In this document: in pieces, positions 19,895 to 27,245 of the stretch
Layout of the letters: each line of letters begins with the position of its first letter
How positions within the stretch are numbered: the stretch's first letter is position 1
The notes under the pieces: generated by a model
The model's database searches: none
The model's input: only the letters and a program-made list of their open reading frames with translations
Told to the model about the DNA's origin: nothing
Program-made: the position numbers and the translations under genes
NCBI GenBank assembly: GCA_041690635.1
Contig: JAWLGZ010000001.1
Coordinates: 434,001 to 498,000 of the forward strand
DNA: 64,000 bases
Direction: 5' to 3'
Source: JAWLGZ01 sp041690635
Lineage (GTDB): Bacteria > Pseudomonadota > Gammaproteobacteria > Thiohalomonadales > Thiohalomonadaceae

Positions 19895-20617
19895 TTAGAT
19901 GGGGTCATTCTCCCCACATTCAAGCTGGGATTCCTCGCCGGGCTCCAATGCACGGCCTTCGATGATGGGGGCGATGCGGGCGAGGCAGTCACGGGTCTTG
20001 AGCCCCGAACAGTCGACAGGCCCGTGGGTCAGTATGCGGGCGTGGCTGCGCAGCAGGACGCTGCGAACGATAACCCCCTCGCCGCGAATCCCCTCGATGC
20101 GCACCGGGTAGATCGGCACCCCGGCGAGCTGCGCCAGCCGGGCCGCACCCGGCTTCAACGGGCGGTGACCATCCCGGTCCAGGTGGATGCCTCCGTGGGG
20201 GAAGAGCGCCACCACCTCCCCCATCGCCAGTGTGCGCAGGGCGGCGCGGAACGCCTGTTCCGGGCGGCTGTCCCGGTCCACCGGAATACAGCCGACGGCG
20301 CGAAACAGCCATTGCAGGCCGAAGCGGCGGTACTGCTCGCGGGCGATGAGAAAACGAAGGGGGCGCCGGGCGGTGGCGATGAGCAGCAGGGCGTCGAGTC
20401 CGGAGAGGTGATTCGACACCACCAGGGCGGGGCCGGTCTCGGGCAGCGGAATGGGGCCGCCTTCGAGCCGATGGTAGTGGCGGCAGAAGAGGCGGTTCAG
20501 GCCGTCGAGAAGATTCAGCGCGCGACTGCCCCACTCCGCCTCGGCGGCCTTCGACAACCGCCGGCCGCCCCAGACCGCCAGCCCCGCCACGAAAAAGACA
20601 ATCAGCAGCGCATCCAT
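19895..20617 (-). CDS. Lysophospholipid acyltransferase (PlsC-like)
   Basis: This 240-residue protein starts with a hydrophobic N-terminal segment (LLIVFFVAGLAVWGG) and contains the acyltransferase HX4D motif as NHLSGLD at about residues 70-76 and a downstream FPHGGI segment in place of the usual FPEGT. Enzymes of this family acylate lysophosphatidic acid or related glycerophospholipids at the membrane. The second motif is atypical, so the substrate is uncertain. A long palindrome (20641-20716) separates it from def upstream, and clpB follows 38 bases downstream with its own promoter inside this gene's 3' end. Confidence 0.82.
   Translation of the reverse strand: MDALLIVFFVAGLAVWGGRRLSKAAEAEWGSRALNLLDGLNRLFCRHYHRLEGGPIPLPETGPALVVSNHLSGLDALLLIATARRPLRFLIAREQYRRFGLQWLFRAVGCIPVDRDSRPEQAFRAALRTLAMGEVVALFPHGGIHLDRDGHRPLKPGAARLAQLAGVPIYPVRIEGIRGEGVIVRSVLLRSHARILTHGPVDCSGLKTRDCLARIAPIIEGRALEPGEESQLECGENDPI
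19897..19924 (-). promoter_or_regulatory. Sigma-32 (heat-shock) promoter of clpB
   Basis: On the minus strand CTTGAA is followed after 14 bases by CCCCATCT, an essentially perfect match to the RpoH consensus (CTTGAA, 13-15 bases, CCCCATNT). Transcription would start about 30 bases before the clpB ATG. Confidence 0.88.
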
Positions 20618-20640
20618 ACCAAAACCCAGCCCGGAAGCAT

Positions 20641-20716
20641 GTAGGATGGGTTGAGCACAGCGATACCCATCAATCGCGGTGAACGATGGGTATCGCTACC
20701 GCTCAACCCATCCTAC
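20641..20716. repeat. Long palindromic repeat at the 3' end of def
   Basis: Two 31-base arms flank a 13-base loop. The outer 16 bases (GTAGGATGGGTTGAGC and its complement) pair perfectly and the inner part nearly so (CGATACCCATC with GATGGGTATCG). The terminal GTAG read on the minus strand supplies the TAG stop codon of def. The element lies between def and the acyltransferase gene and could terminate or attenuate transcription. Similar sequences are known as dispersed palindromes in gammaproteobacteria. Confidence 0.85.
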
Positions 20717-21228
20717 GAGTTTTTCGGCGCGTAGACCTTGCGCCGGAACAGGTCGTTGCGGCGGCTGACCAGGCGGTCGAGAAACAGCAGGCCATCGAGG
20801 TGGTCCGCCTCGTGCTGAACCGCGCGCGCTTCGAACCCCTCGCAGCGGTATTCGCAGGGCTCGCCCTGTTCATTCAGCGCGTTGACCAGGATACGTTCGG
20901 CGCGAATGACGTTGCCGGTGTAGTCGGGCACCGACATGCACCCCTCGCGGCCCACCGCCATCCCCTCCCACTCCGTAATTTCCGGATTGATGAGGACAAG
21001 GCGGCCGTGGTTCGGCACCGGCTTGCGCGCCTTGGAGCAGTCGACGATGACGATGCGCTGGGTTCGCCCCACCTGAGGGGCGGCGATACCGACGCCACCG
21101 GGGCCGGCATCCATCGTCTCCATCAGGTCGGCAACGAAGGCGCGCAGTTCGCCATCGAAGGTTTCGACCGGCTCGGCGATGCGCTTCAGACGCTCGTCCG
21201 GATAGGTGAGGACTTCAAGTACCGCCAT
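20713..21228 (-). CDS. def: Peptide deformylase
   Basis: This 171-residue metalloenzyme removes the N-formyl group from nascent proteins. All three family motifs are present: GVGIAAPQ (about 46-52), EGCMS with metal ligand C97, and QHEADHLDG with H139, catalytic E140 and H143. It is not beside fmt here, so it may be a second def copy. The stop codon TAG lies inside the long palindrome at 20641-20716, so the element's insertion probably set the present C-terminus (YAPKNS). Confidence 0.96.
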   Translation of the reverse strand: MAVLEVLTYPDERLKRIAEPVETFDGELRAFVADLMETMDAGPGGVGIAAPQVGRTQRIVIVDCSKARKPVPNHGRLVLINPEITEWEGMAVGREGCMSVPDYTGNVIRAERILVNALNEQGEPCEYRCEGFEARAVQHEADHLDGLLFLDRLVSRRNDLFRRKVYAPKNS

Positions 21229-21230
21229 GA

Positions 21231-21752
21231 TCAGCCGATCAGCGTCTGGACAGGCGTGAGCTTGGCGTCGATACCCTCGGCGGCAACCACCTGGAGGGCC
21301 GACTCCAGCGCGGGAATCCCCTCACCGGCGTGCCCCTCGATGTGCATGACGTAGATCGGGTTTTCAGCGCTTCCGGCGACGTCCGACTCCAGATCGAGAA
21401 TGTGCAGTCCCGCCTCGGCCAGGGCGCCGGTCACCTTGGCGACGATGCCGGCCCGGTCGGCGCCGTAGACCGTGATACGTACGTCCGGTTCCAGATGGTC
21501 GTGGAGTTTCCCTTCGATGCGGTCCACATGCAGGCGCAGCCCCATAGACTCGGCTACCGGCTCCACCATCTGGGTCAGATCACGCGTGCTGCCTTCGCTC
21601 TGCACCATCAGCATCATGGTGAAGTTGCCGCCGAGGCGCATCATCGAGGCCTCGCCCAGATTGCACCCTGCGTCGAACAGGGCGGCGGTGACATGGGCAA
21701 CGATGCCGGGACGGTCCTTGCCCACCAGGATGAGCATGTACCAGTGCTTCAT
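21231..21752 (-). CDS. Tandem ACT-domain protein, GcvR-like
   Basis: This 173-residue protein consists of two ACT domains. The first, about 3-80, has ILVGKDRPGIVAHVTAALFD. The second, about 90-170, has VYGADRAGIVAKVTGALAEAG. It resembles the glycine-cleavage regulator GcvR, which senses glycine and controls GcvA by protein contact. No DNA-binding domain is present. It lies two bases upstream of def on the same strand and nine bases downstream of the ZIP transporter gene, so the three are likely co-transcribed. The regulatory partner is unknown here. Confidence 0.82.
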   Translation of the reverse strand: MKHWYMLILVGKDRPGIVAHVTAALFDAGCNLGEASMMRLGGNFTMMLMVQSEGSTRDLTQMVEPVAESMGLRLHVDRIEGKLHDHLEPDVRITVYGADRAGIVAKVTGALAEAGLHILDLESDVAGSAENPIYVMHIEGHAGEGIPALESALQVVAAEGIDAKLTPVQTLIG

Positions 21753-21761
21753 TAACGGCCC

Positions 21762-22520
21762 TCAGTGGGTGGCGGCTTGAGTGCCATAGATTACCATCAC
21801 TCCGGCGCCGATCAGCAGGAGTTGCGTGACAGTGGCACGCGCCCCGGCGCGGCGGTGCAGGCCGGGGATGAGGTCCGCCGCGGCGATGTAGATGAAACTG
21901 GCGGCGGCCACCGCCAGGACGAACGGCAGAAGCGCTTCGGTTCCTGCCAGTGCGAAATAGGCGATCAGCGCACCGATGATGGTGGTCAGACTGGAGGCGA
22001 TATTGGCCGCCAGAGCGCTGATGCGGCGAAACCCGCTCTGCAGCAGGATGGCGAAGTCACCCAGCTCCTGCGGGACCTCGTGGGCGGCAACCGCCACCGC
22101 AGTGACGACGCCGAGACGGATATCCACCAGAAAGGCGGCGCCGATGAGGACGCCATCCACAAAGTTGTGAATGCCGTCACCCACAAGGACCAGGTAGCCG
22201 GCCTGGTGCTGCCCGGCTTCCAGTTCGCATTCCAGGGCGTGGCAGTGGTGCCACAGCAACAGCTTCTCCAGCAGAAAAAAGCCGACAAACCCACCCAGCA
22301 CCGTGGCCGTAATCGCATGGGCATCCGCCCCCGACTCCAGCGCCTGCGGCAACAGGGCGATAAACGCCGCAGCCAGCAGCGCGCCGGTGGCGAAGCTGAT
22401 CAGGTGCGGCAGCAGTCGGCTTCGCCAGCGCTCCGGCAGGACCAGGAACAGCGCCGCCCCGAGGACGCTGAGCACGCCGCCAAGCAGCGAAAACAGGATG
22501 ATCCAGGTGAGTAGGTGCAT
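21762..22520 (-). CDS. ZIP-family metal transporter
   Basis: This 252-residue inner-membrane protein has about eight predicted helices. The metal-binding signature lies in helices IV and V: GDGIHNFVDGVLIGAAF and AVAAHEVPQELGDF. A histidine- and cysteine-containing loop (WHHCHALECELE) lies between helices III and IV. ZIP proteins import zinc, iron or related divalent cations down their gradient. The specificity cannot be told from sequence. It is the first gene of a probable three-gene unit with the ACT protein and def. Upstream is a tandem heptamer array. Confidence 0.9.
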   Translation of the reverse strand: MHLLTWIILFSLLGGVLSVLGAALFLVLPERWRSRLLPHLISFATGALLAAAFIALLPQALESGADAHAITATVLGGFVGFFLLEKLLLWHHCHALECELEAGQHQAGYLVLVGDGIHNFVDGVLIGAAFLVDIRLGVVTAVAVAAHEVPQELGDFAILLQSGFRRISALAANIASSLTTIIGALIAYFALAGTEALLPFVLAVAAASFIYIAAADLIPGLHRRAGARATVTQLLLIGAGVMVIYGTQAATH

Positions 22521-22560
22521 GGGACAGGTGGGAGTGGACCCGTCCTGAGTCTAGTTGCTG

Positions 22561-22634
22561 GTCGGTGGTCGGTGGTCGGTGGTCGGTGGTCGGTGGTCGG
22601 TGGTCGGTGGTCGGTGGTCGGTGGTCGGTGGTCG
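22561..22634. repeat. Tandem heptamer array, (GTCGGTG)10
   Basis: Ten exact copies of the 7-base unit GTCGGTG run from 22561 to 22630, followed by a partial copy (GTCG). The array lies about 40 bases upstream of the ZIP transporter start and may vary in copy number by slipped replication. Frames that run through it (for example VGGRWSV repeats) are not credible genes. Confidence 0.95.
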
Positions 22635-22651
22635 CACAAGGTTGTGACCGG

Positions 22652-22752
22652 GTAGGCGCAACCCTATTGCGCCGAACCGGCGCAGCCGGTTATCGCCCCC
22701 TGAGTGCCAGCATACTGATAGGCCCATTCGGCGCAATGAGATTGCACCCTAC
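22652..22752. repeat. Inverted repeat pair, GTAGG...CCTAC
   Basis: GTAGGCGCAACCCTATTGCG at the left pairs with an imperfect reverse complement ending ATTGCACCCTAC at the right, both abutting GCGCCGAA/TTCGGCGC. The arms enclose about 50 bases. It resembles common dispersed gammaproteobacterial repeats and lies in a repeat cluster between the ZIP and pgeF genes. Confidence 0.6.
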
Positions 22753-22757
22753 GTCCT

Positions 22758-22814
22758 GTGGGAGCGGCGTCCTCGACCGAAGCCGCTATTTGCGCCGGGG
22801 ACGGCGCTCCCGCA
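22758..22814. repeat. REP-like palindrome GTGGGAGCGGCGTCC...GCTCCCGCAC
   Basis: The left arm GTGGGAGCGGCGTCC pairs imperfectly with GGACGGCGCTCCCGCAC at the right. It resembles the GGAGCGGC...GCCGCTCC type of repetitive extragenic palindrome and lies 35 bases downstream of pgeF, where it may protect or terminate that transcript. Confidence 0.6.
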
Positions 22815-22849
22815 CCGGCTTCGCTTACCGCCGCCATCCGCTTCACGCT

Positions 22850-23605
22850 TCACGGCTTCACCTCCATCCAGATGAGGCTGGCCATGCGGCCGGTGCGGCC
22901 GTCGCGGCGAAAGGAGAAAAAGCGTTTCTGTTCGCTGAAGGTGCAGTACCCCCCGCCGAAGACCCGCTCCACCCCGACCGCCCGGAGCCGGCGACGGGCC
23001 AACAGATAGATGTCTGCCAGCCACCGACCGGCCGGCGACGGGCAAAACGCGCCCCCGGCACCGGGGTCGGCGTCCAGAAACGCCTCGCGCACCTCCGGCC
23101 CCACCTCGAACGCCGCCTGTGAGATGGCCGGTCCCATCCAGGCCAGCACGCCTTCCGGCTTTACGAACGTCTTTACCGCCTGTTCCAGGATACCGGCGTG
23201 CAGCCCGCGCCAGCCCGCATGCGCCGCCGCAACCCGGGTTCCTCCCTCGTCGCAGAAGAGCACCGGCAGGCAGTCAGCGGTGAGTACGGCGCACACCACG
23301 CCGGACTCGGTGGTGAAACTGCCGTCTGCGTCAACACCTCCCGCGACCTGTGCCGCATCCGCCAGACCGGTGCCGTGGACCTGATTCAACCAGCGCGGTT
23401 CAGCAGGCAGGCCCTGTCCTTCGACCAGCCGCCGGCGATTGACCGCCACCGCCGCCGGGTCGTCCTCCACGTGCGTCCCAAGGTTGAGGCGGTCGAACGG
23501 GGGTTGGCTGACGCCGCCAATCCGGGTCGTCGCCAGCGCCCGCACCCCGGGCGGTGCGGGCCACTCCGGACGGATGACAGGCGGCAGTGGGTGGCCGGAG
23601 CTCAC
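22850..23605 (-). CDS. pgeF: PgeF/YfiH-family purine nucleoside phosphorylase (multicopper-oxidase-like fold)
   Basis: This 251-residue protein matches the YfiH/DUF152 family, members of which act on adenosine and inosine and, in enterobacteria, edit peptidoglycan precursors. Motifs seen are TTRIGGVSQPPFDRLNLG, WLNQVHG, LTADCLPVLF and AAHAGWRGL, which provide the histidine and cysteine metal site. The GTG at 23605 was chosen because it overlaps the rluD stop as GTGA; a longer frame runs to 23668 inside rluD. The rluD-pgeF order is conserved widely in gammaproteobacteria, which supports the call. Confidence 0.93.
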   Translation of the reverse strand: MSSGHPLPPVIRPEWPAPPGVRALATTRIGGVSQPPFDRLNLGTHVEDDPAAVAVNRRRLVEGQGLPAEPRWLNQVHGTGLADAAQVAGGVDADGSFTTESGVVCAVLTADCLPVLFCDEGGTRVAAAHAGWRGLHAGILEQAVKTFVKPEGVLAWMGPAISQAAFEVGPEVREAFLDADPGAGGAFCPSPAGRWLADIYLLARRRLRAVGVERVFGGGYCTFSEQKRFFSFRRDGRTGRMASLIWMEVKP

Positions 23606-24558
23606 CCCGCATCCTCCCGCAGGGCGGCGATCAACTGCTCCATATCCTCCGGCAGCGGACTCTCCCACTCCAGATACTCACCGCTACGGGGGTGGACCAG
23701 CCCGAGACGGGCGGCGTGCAGCGCCTGGCGGCGGAAACACTGGATCATCTCCCGTAGCGCCTCGCCGGTTCCGGCCGGCAGGCGCGGGCGGCCGCCGTAG
23801 ACCGGGTCACCGACGATCGGATAGTGAATGTGCGCCATGTGCACGCGGATCTGGTGGGTACGGCCGGTCTCCAGCCGCACCGAGACCAACGTGTGGGCCC
23901 GGTAGCGTTCGGCCACCCGGTAATGGGTTACCGCCGGCTTTCCGCCGCCGACCACCGCCATCCGCTTGCGATCCACCGGGTGGCGACCGATGGGAGCCTT
24001 GATGGTACCGCCGCCGGTCATCACCCCGCCGACCACCGCCAGATATTCCCGCGACATCTCCCGCGCCTGGAGTTGGCGCACGAGCGCGTTCTGCGCCTCC
24101 AGGTTCCTCGCCACCACCAGCAGACCGCTGGTCTCCTTGTCCAACCGGTGCACAATTCCCGCGCGGGGCACCCGCTCCAGCTCCGGCGCGTGGTGCAGCA
24201 GGGCGTTCAACAGCGTGCCGGCCCGGTTGCCGACGGCGGGGTGGACCACCAGTCCCGCCGGCTTGTCGATCACCAGCAGGTCGCTGTCCTCGTAGACGAC
24301 CGTGAGCGGGATCGCCTCAGCCTCCCACTCCCCCTCGCACTCCAACTCCGCCTCGACAAGGACCGCCTCACCGCCCGCAACACGGTCCTTGGGCTTGGGC
24401 GTACGCCCATCCAGGGAGACCGCCCCCGCCCGGATCCAGGTGGTCAAACGGGAGCGTGAGTAGTCGGGAAAAATCGCCGCCAGCGCCTGATCCACCCGCC
24501 AGCCGGACGCCTCCTCCGGTATCACCCCTTCAAGCCGAATCGGCTCCATCATCTTCAT
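23602..24558 (-). CDS. rluD: 23S rRNA pseudouridine synthase RluD
   Basis: This 318-residue enzyme isomerises uridines in helix 69 of 23S rRNA. An S4-like RNA-binding domain occupies about 15-75 (SGWRVDQALAAIFPDYSRSR). The catalytic domain has the RluA-family motif HRLDKETSGLLVVAR with catalytic D140, and the C-terminal RTHQIRVHMAHI segment. It is divergent from bamD, as in E. coli and relatives, with a 68-base intergenic region, and is coupled to pgeF by a four-base overlap. Alternative ATG codons at residues 3 and 4 are possible starts. Confidence 0.96.
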   Translation of the reverse strand: MKMMEPIRLEGVIPEEASGWRVDQALAAIFPDYSRSRLTTWIRAGAVSLDGRTPKPKDRVAGGEAVLVEAELECEGEWEAEAIPLTVVYEDSDLLVIDKPAGLVVHPAVGNRAGTLLNALLHHAPELERVPRAGIVHRLDKETSGLLVVARNLEAQNALVRQLQAREMSREYLAVVGGVMTGGGTIKAPIGRHPVDRKRMAVVGGGKPAVTHYRVAERYRAHTLVSVRLETGRTHQIRVHMAHIHYPIVGDPVYGGRPRLPAGTGEALREMIQCFRRQALHAARLGLVHPRSGEYLEWESPLPEDMEQLIAALREDAG

Positions 24559-24626
24559 TACGATTTATTCGCGCCCTTGGCATGGTTATACTCACACGGC
24601 ACAAAACGACAGGACTACGAAGCCCC

Positions 24627-25403
24627 ATGCGCCGATTCACCTTGCGCCGCCTCACACTGCTGCTGCTTTTGCCGCTCCTTTCCGCCGGCTGCGCCTGGCT
24701 TCCCGATCAGGCCGATGAGACCGCCGGCATGAGCGCCAGCGAGCTCTACTCCCTGGCCAAGGAGGCGCTCAGCGAAAACAATTACGAGACGGCGATCGAT
24801 TACTACGCCAAGCTCGAAGGCCGCTACCCCTACGGGCCCTATGCCCAGCAGGCGCAGCTCGAGACCGCCTACGCCCATTATAAGGCCCAGGAGCCAGCCG
24901 CCGCGGTAGCGGCTGCCGACCGCTTCATCAAGCTGCACCCGCGCCATCCGCATGTGGACTACGCATACTACCTGCGCGGACTGGCAATGTTCGAGCCGGG
25001 CGACAATTTCCTGGAGCGCTTCATACCGCACGACAAGACCACCCGTGACCCGGGCGCCGCGCGGGAGTCCTTCCGCTACTTCGAGGAGCTGATCACCCGA
25101 TTCCCCGACAGCCGCTACACCAAGGACGCGGTGCAGCGCATGACCTACCTGCGCAATCGGCTTGCCGAGTACGAGGTCCGGGTGGCTGCCTTCTATCTCA
25201 CCCGAGGCGCCGATCTCGCAGCCGCCGAGCGGGCCAGCTACGTGGTGGAGAACTACGACCGGACCCCGGCGGTTCCGGAGGCGCTGGCCGTGATGGTCGA
25301 GGCCTACCGGCGCATGGAGATGGGCACGTTGGCCGATGACGCACTGCGGGTACTGCGGCTCAACTACCCCGAGCATCCGGCCCTGCGGCGCGTAGCGGGT
25401 TGA
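24627..25403 (+). CDS. bamD: Outer-membrane assembly lipoprotein BamD
   Basis: This 258-residue lipoprotein has an N-terminal signal (RRLTLLLLLPLL) and a lipobox LSAGC with the lipidated cysteine at about residue 22. The rest is a chain of TPR-like helices (SASELYSLAKEALSENNY, GRYPYGPYAQQAQLETAYA, FPDSRYTKDAVQRMTYLRN). BamD is the essential partner of BamA in inserting beta-barrel proteins. The ATG at 24627 starts exactly at the signal peptide; an upstream frame runs back into rluD and is not credible. It is divergent from rluD. Confidence 0.96.
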   Translation: MRRFTLRRLTLLLLLPLLSAGCAWLPDQADETAGMSASELYSLAKEALSENNYETAIDYYAKLEGRYPYGPYAQQAQLETAYAHYKAQEPAAAVAAADRFIKLHPRHPHVDYAYYLRGLAMFEPGDNFLERFIPHDKTTRDPGAARESFRYFEELITRFPDSRYTKDAVQRMTYLRNRLAEYEVRVAAFYLTRGADLAAAERASYVVENYDRTPAVPEALAVMVEAYRRMEMGTLADDALRVLRLNYPEHPALRRVAG

Positions 25404-25413
25404 TGGAAAAGAA

Positions 25414-25590
25414 TTCACCGCAGAGGTCACAGAGGTCGCAGAGGGGAGCAATGTAAGGAACAGTCACCGGACACCGATTCCCCTTGGGGACAGGCTGCCC
25501 ACGGCAGCGGCGGTGTTCCTTTGGCCGTGGCGCACGCGGTCGACGATCCCCTCTGCGCACTCTGCGACCTCCGCGGTAAGCTGTTTTTCA
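25414..25590. repeat. CCGCAGAGG-family inverted repeat between bamD and nitroreductase
   Basis: The left arm, 25414-25446, has CCGCAGAGGTCACAGAGGTC then GCAGAGGGG. The right arm, 25548-25580, is its imperfect reverse complement (CCCCTCTGCGCACTCTGCGA then CCTCCGCGG). About 100 bases of unrelated sequence with no gene lie between. The same arms occur inside the hydrogenase operon at 2893-3146. Confidence 0.7.
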
Positions 25591-25608
25591 CAAAGAGGGG
25601 ATCGGCCG

Positions 25609-26130
25609 ATGTGGGATTTCTTCCAGACCGTCCACTATCGCCATTCTGTTCGCCACTTCCGTGGCGACATGGCGGTCGAGCCGGAGAAACTGCATGCGGT
25701 TCTGGAGACCGCCTGCGCCGCGCCATCGGCCGGCGACCTCCAGTCCTACCGCATCATTGTGGTGACCGCGGAGGCGGAGCGCCGACAACTCCAGGCGATC
25801 GCCGGCGGACAGGTGTTCATCGCCGAGGCACCAGTCGCTCTGGTCTTCTGTGCCGACCGTGAGCGGGCCGCGGGCAAGTACGGCGACCGGGGGCGGGAAC
25901 TTTACGCCGTCCAGGATGCGACCATCGCCTGTACCTACGCCCAGCTTGCCATCGTCGCCGCCGGACTCGGCTCAACCTGGATCGGTGCCTTCGACGCAGG
26001 CGGGATCGCCGGCCTGCTGAAGCTCGACCGCGGTCTCGAGCCGGTTGCCATGTTGAGCGTCGGCTACCCGGCGGAACTGCCGGAGCTGTCGCCCCGGCGG
26101 CCGCTGAACGAGGTGGTGGAGTACCGTTAA
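25609..26130 (+). CDS. Nitroreductase-family FMN protein
   Basis: This 173-residue protein has the nitroreductase fold: HYRHSVRHFRGDMAVEPEKL at the N-terminus (the RxSxRxF FMN phosphate-binding motif), APSAGDLQSYRIIVV, and a later GLGSTWIGAF region. Such enzymes use NAD(P)H and FMN to reduce nitro compounds, quinones or flavin-linked substrates; the substrate here is not evident. The ATG at 25609 follows an AGAGGGG ribosome site. It converges with glnB, with a palindromic repeat between. Confidence 0.88.
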   Translation: MWDFFQTVHYRHSVRHFRGDMAVEPEKLHAVLETACAAPSAGDLQSYRIIVVTAEAERRQLQAIAGGQVFIAEAPVALVFCADRERAAGKYGDRGRELYAVQDATIACTYAQLAIVAAGLGSTWIGAFDAGGIAGLLKLDRGLEPVAMLSVGYPAELPELSPRRPLNEVVEYR

Positions 26131-26150
26131 CCGTCCCGAACCTGAATCCC

Positions 26151-26222
26151 GTAGGAGCCCGCCCCCGCAGGCGAACGGTTTTCGGGATGCGTACTTCGCC
26201 CGGAGGGCCGGGCCGCTCCTGC
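26151..26222. repeat. Palindromic repeat, GTAGGAGCCCG family, copy 2
   Basis: The element starts GTAGGAGCCCGCCCCCGCAG and ends GGGCCGGGCCGCTCCTGC, imperfectly complementary arms with inner GGCGAAC/CTTCGCC-type pairing. It lies between the convergent nitroreductase and glnB genes, the same arrangement as copy 1 at 17178. Confidence 0.65.
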
Positions 26223-26292
26223 GCATCCATGCGCGCGCGGCATTCGTCCTTCCGTGGACATCGCTCCTACAGCAAGCCCCCCGACCGTCAGT

Positions 26293-26631
26293 TCAAATCG
26301 CGGCCGAACCCTCTTCACCGGTGCGGATACGCACCACCCGCTCGACGCTGGTGACGAAGATCTTGCCGTCGCCGATCTTGCCGGTGCGGGCCGCATTGGT
26401 GATCGCCTCAATGCACTCGTCCACCTTGTCATCGTCGATCACCACCTCGATCTTCACCTTGGGCAGGAAATCGACCACATACTCCGCGCCGCGATAGAGC
26501 TCCGTATGGCCCTTCTGCCGCCCGAAGCCCTTCACCTCGGTGGCGGTCATGCCCGCAATCCCGATCTCGGACAACGCCTCACGTACGTCGTCGAGCTTGA
26601 ACGGCTTGATGATCGCTTCAACCTTTTTCAT
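26293..26631 (-). CDS. glnB: Nitrogen regulatory protein P-II
   Basis: This 112-residue signal transducer binds 2-oxoglutarate and ATP/ADP and controls GlnE, NtrB or transporters. The sequence is canonical: MKKVEAIIKPFKLDDVREAL, T-loop GRQKGHTELYRGAEYV with uridylylation site Y51, and C-terminal GKIGDGKIFV. It is closer to GlnB than GlnK because no amtB is adjacent, though paralogue identity is not certain from sequence alone. nadE lies further upstream on the same strand. Confidence 0.96.
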   Translation of the reverse strand: MKKVEAIIKPFKLDDVREALSEIGIAGMTATEVKGFGRQKGHTELYRGAEYVVDFLPKVKIEVVIDDDKVDECIEAITNAARTGKIGDGKIFVTSVERVVRIRTGEEGSAAI

Positions 26632-26662
26632 CTCTTTCCCCTGACTGGCTAAAAATTCATGG

Positions 26663-26977
26663 TCAAAGGCGCCACTCGCCCTTTCGTTCTATTTCGTCGT
26701 GCATCGAATCCGGCGCCAAATCCAGCTCTCCCGGCCAACTAACCGCACCTGCATTCAGGTAAACCTGCCTGAACAGTGTCTCGTCACGAAGTTTGCCGAA
26801 AATCCCTGCCTTCGGACTTGTCACAAGACCCGACAAGTCGACGACGCCCTCCGTGCCGTCGACGAAGCACACATTAAGGCGATATCCATCCAAAGGTTCG
26901 ACGCGGGTTACCCGCCAGGGGGCAGAAGGGGTCACGCCAATGGCGCGATTTTCATCGGTGGTTGCATGTTCTCGCAT
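26663..26977 (-). CDS. DUF2442-domain protein
   Basis: This 104-residue protein contains a DUF2442 domain (about 20-95: WRVTRVEPLDGYRLNVCFVD, GVVDLSGL, FRQVYLNAGAVSWPGELDLA). DUF2442 genes usually follow a DUF4160 gene and are sometimes suspected of toxin-antitoxin-like roles, which is unproven. The ATG at 26977 lies directly beside the inverted-repeat element at 26979-27245, and the element's terminal AGAGGTG serves as its ribosome-binding site. Removing the element with one TA restores a single frame with the DUF4160 gene upstream. The start is therefore probably element-created. Confidence 0.8.
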   Translation of the reverse strand: MREHATTDENRAIGVTPSAPWRVTRVEPLDGYRLNVCFVDGTEGVVDLSGLVTSPKAGIFGKLRDETLFRQVYLNAGAVSWPGELDLAPDSMHDEIERKGEWRL

Positions 26978-26978
26978 A

Positions 26979-27245
26979 AGGGCACCTCTAACAATCAAAC
27001 ACGGTTGCGCTCGCGGCCGTTTTGTTCGCTGGCAAGGCACGGCGAGTGTAGTGTGGTCATTCCACATAAACGAGCCGCAACGCAGGCAGCGGGCAAAACG
27101 GTCCGAGCCCGAAGGGTTGCGCCCAAAATCCCCGATTGCGGCGTTGCGCTGCTTGACAAGGACCGGGCCATTGCCTGCGCAGCGCGCCTTGCACTCGGCG
27201 ATTTTGGGCACAACGCAATCCGCGTTTGATTGTTAGAGGTGCCCT
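26979..27245. mobile_element. MITE-like inverted-repeat element
   Basis: The roughly 266-base element has perfect 22-base terminal inverted repeats. The left one begins AGGGCACCTCTAACAATC at 26979 and the right one, its complement, ends at 27245. A TA dinucleotide lies at each edge (26977-26978 and 27245-27246), compatible with TA target duplication as made by IS630/mariner-type elements. It carries no transposase, so movement would need one elsewhere. It sits between the DUF4160 and DUF2442 genes, supplying the tail of one and the ribosome-binding site of the other. Confidence 0.82.

Noticed and set aside
22561..22634. Possible CRISPR array
   Set aside because: The units are 7 bases with no spacers, so this is a simple tandem repeat. 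No cas gene is nearby.
22565..23122. Frame beginning in the heptamer array (VGGRWSV repeats)
   Set aside because: The repeated peptide is only the translation of a simple tandem repeat, and the rest is antisense to pgeF.
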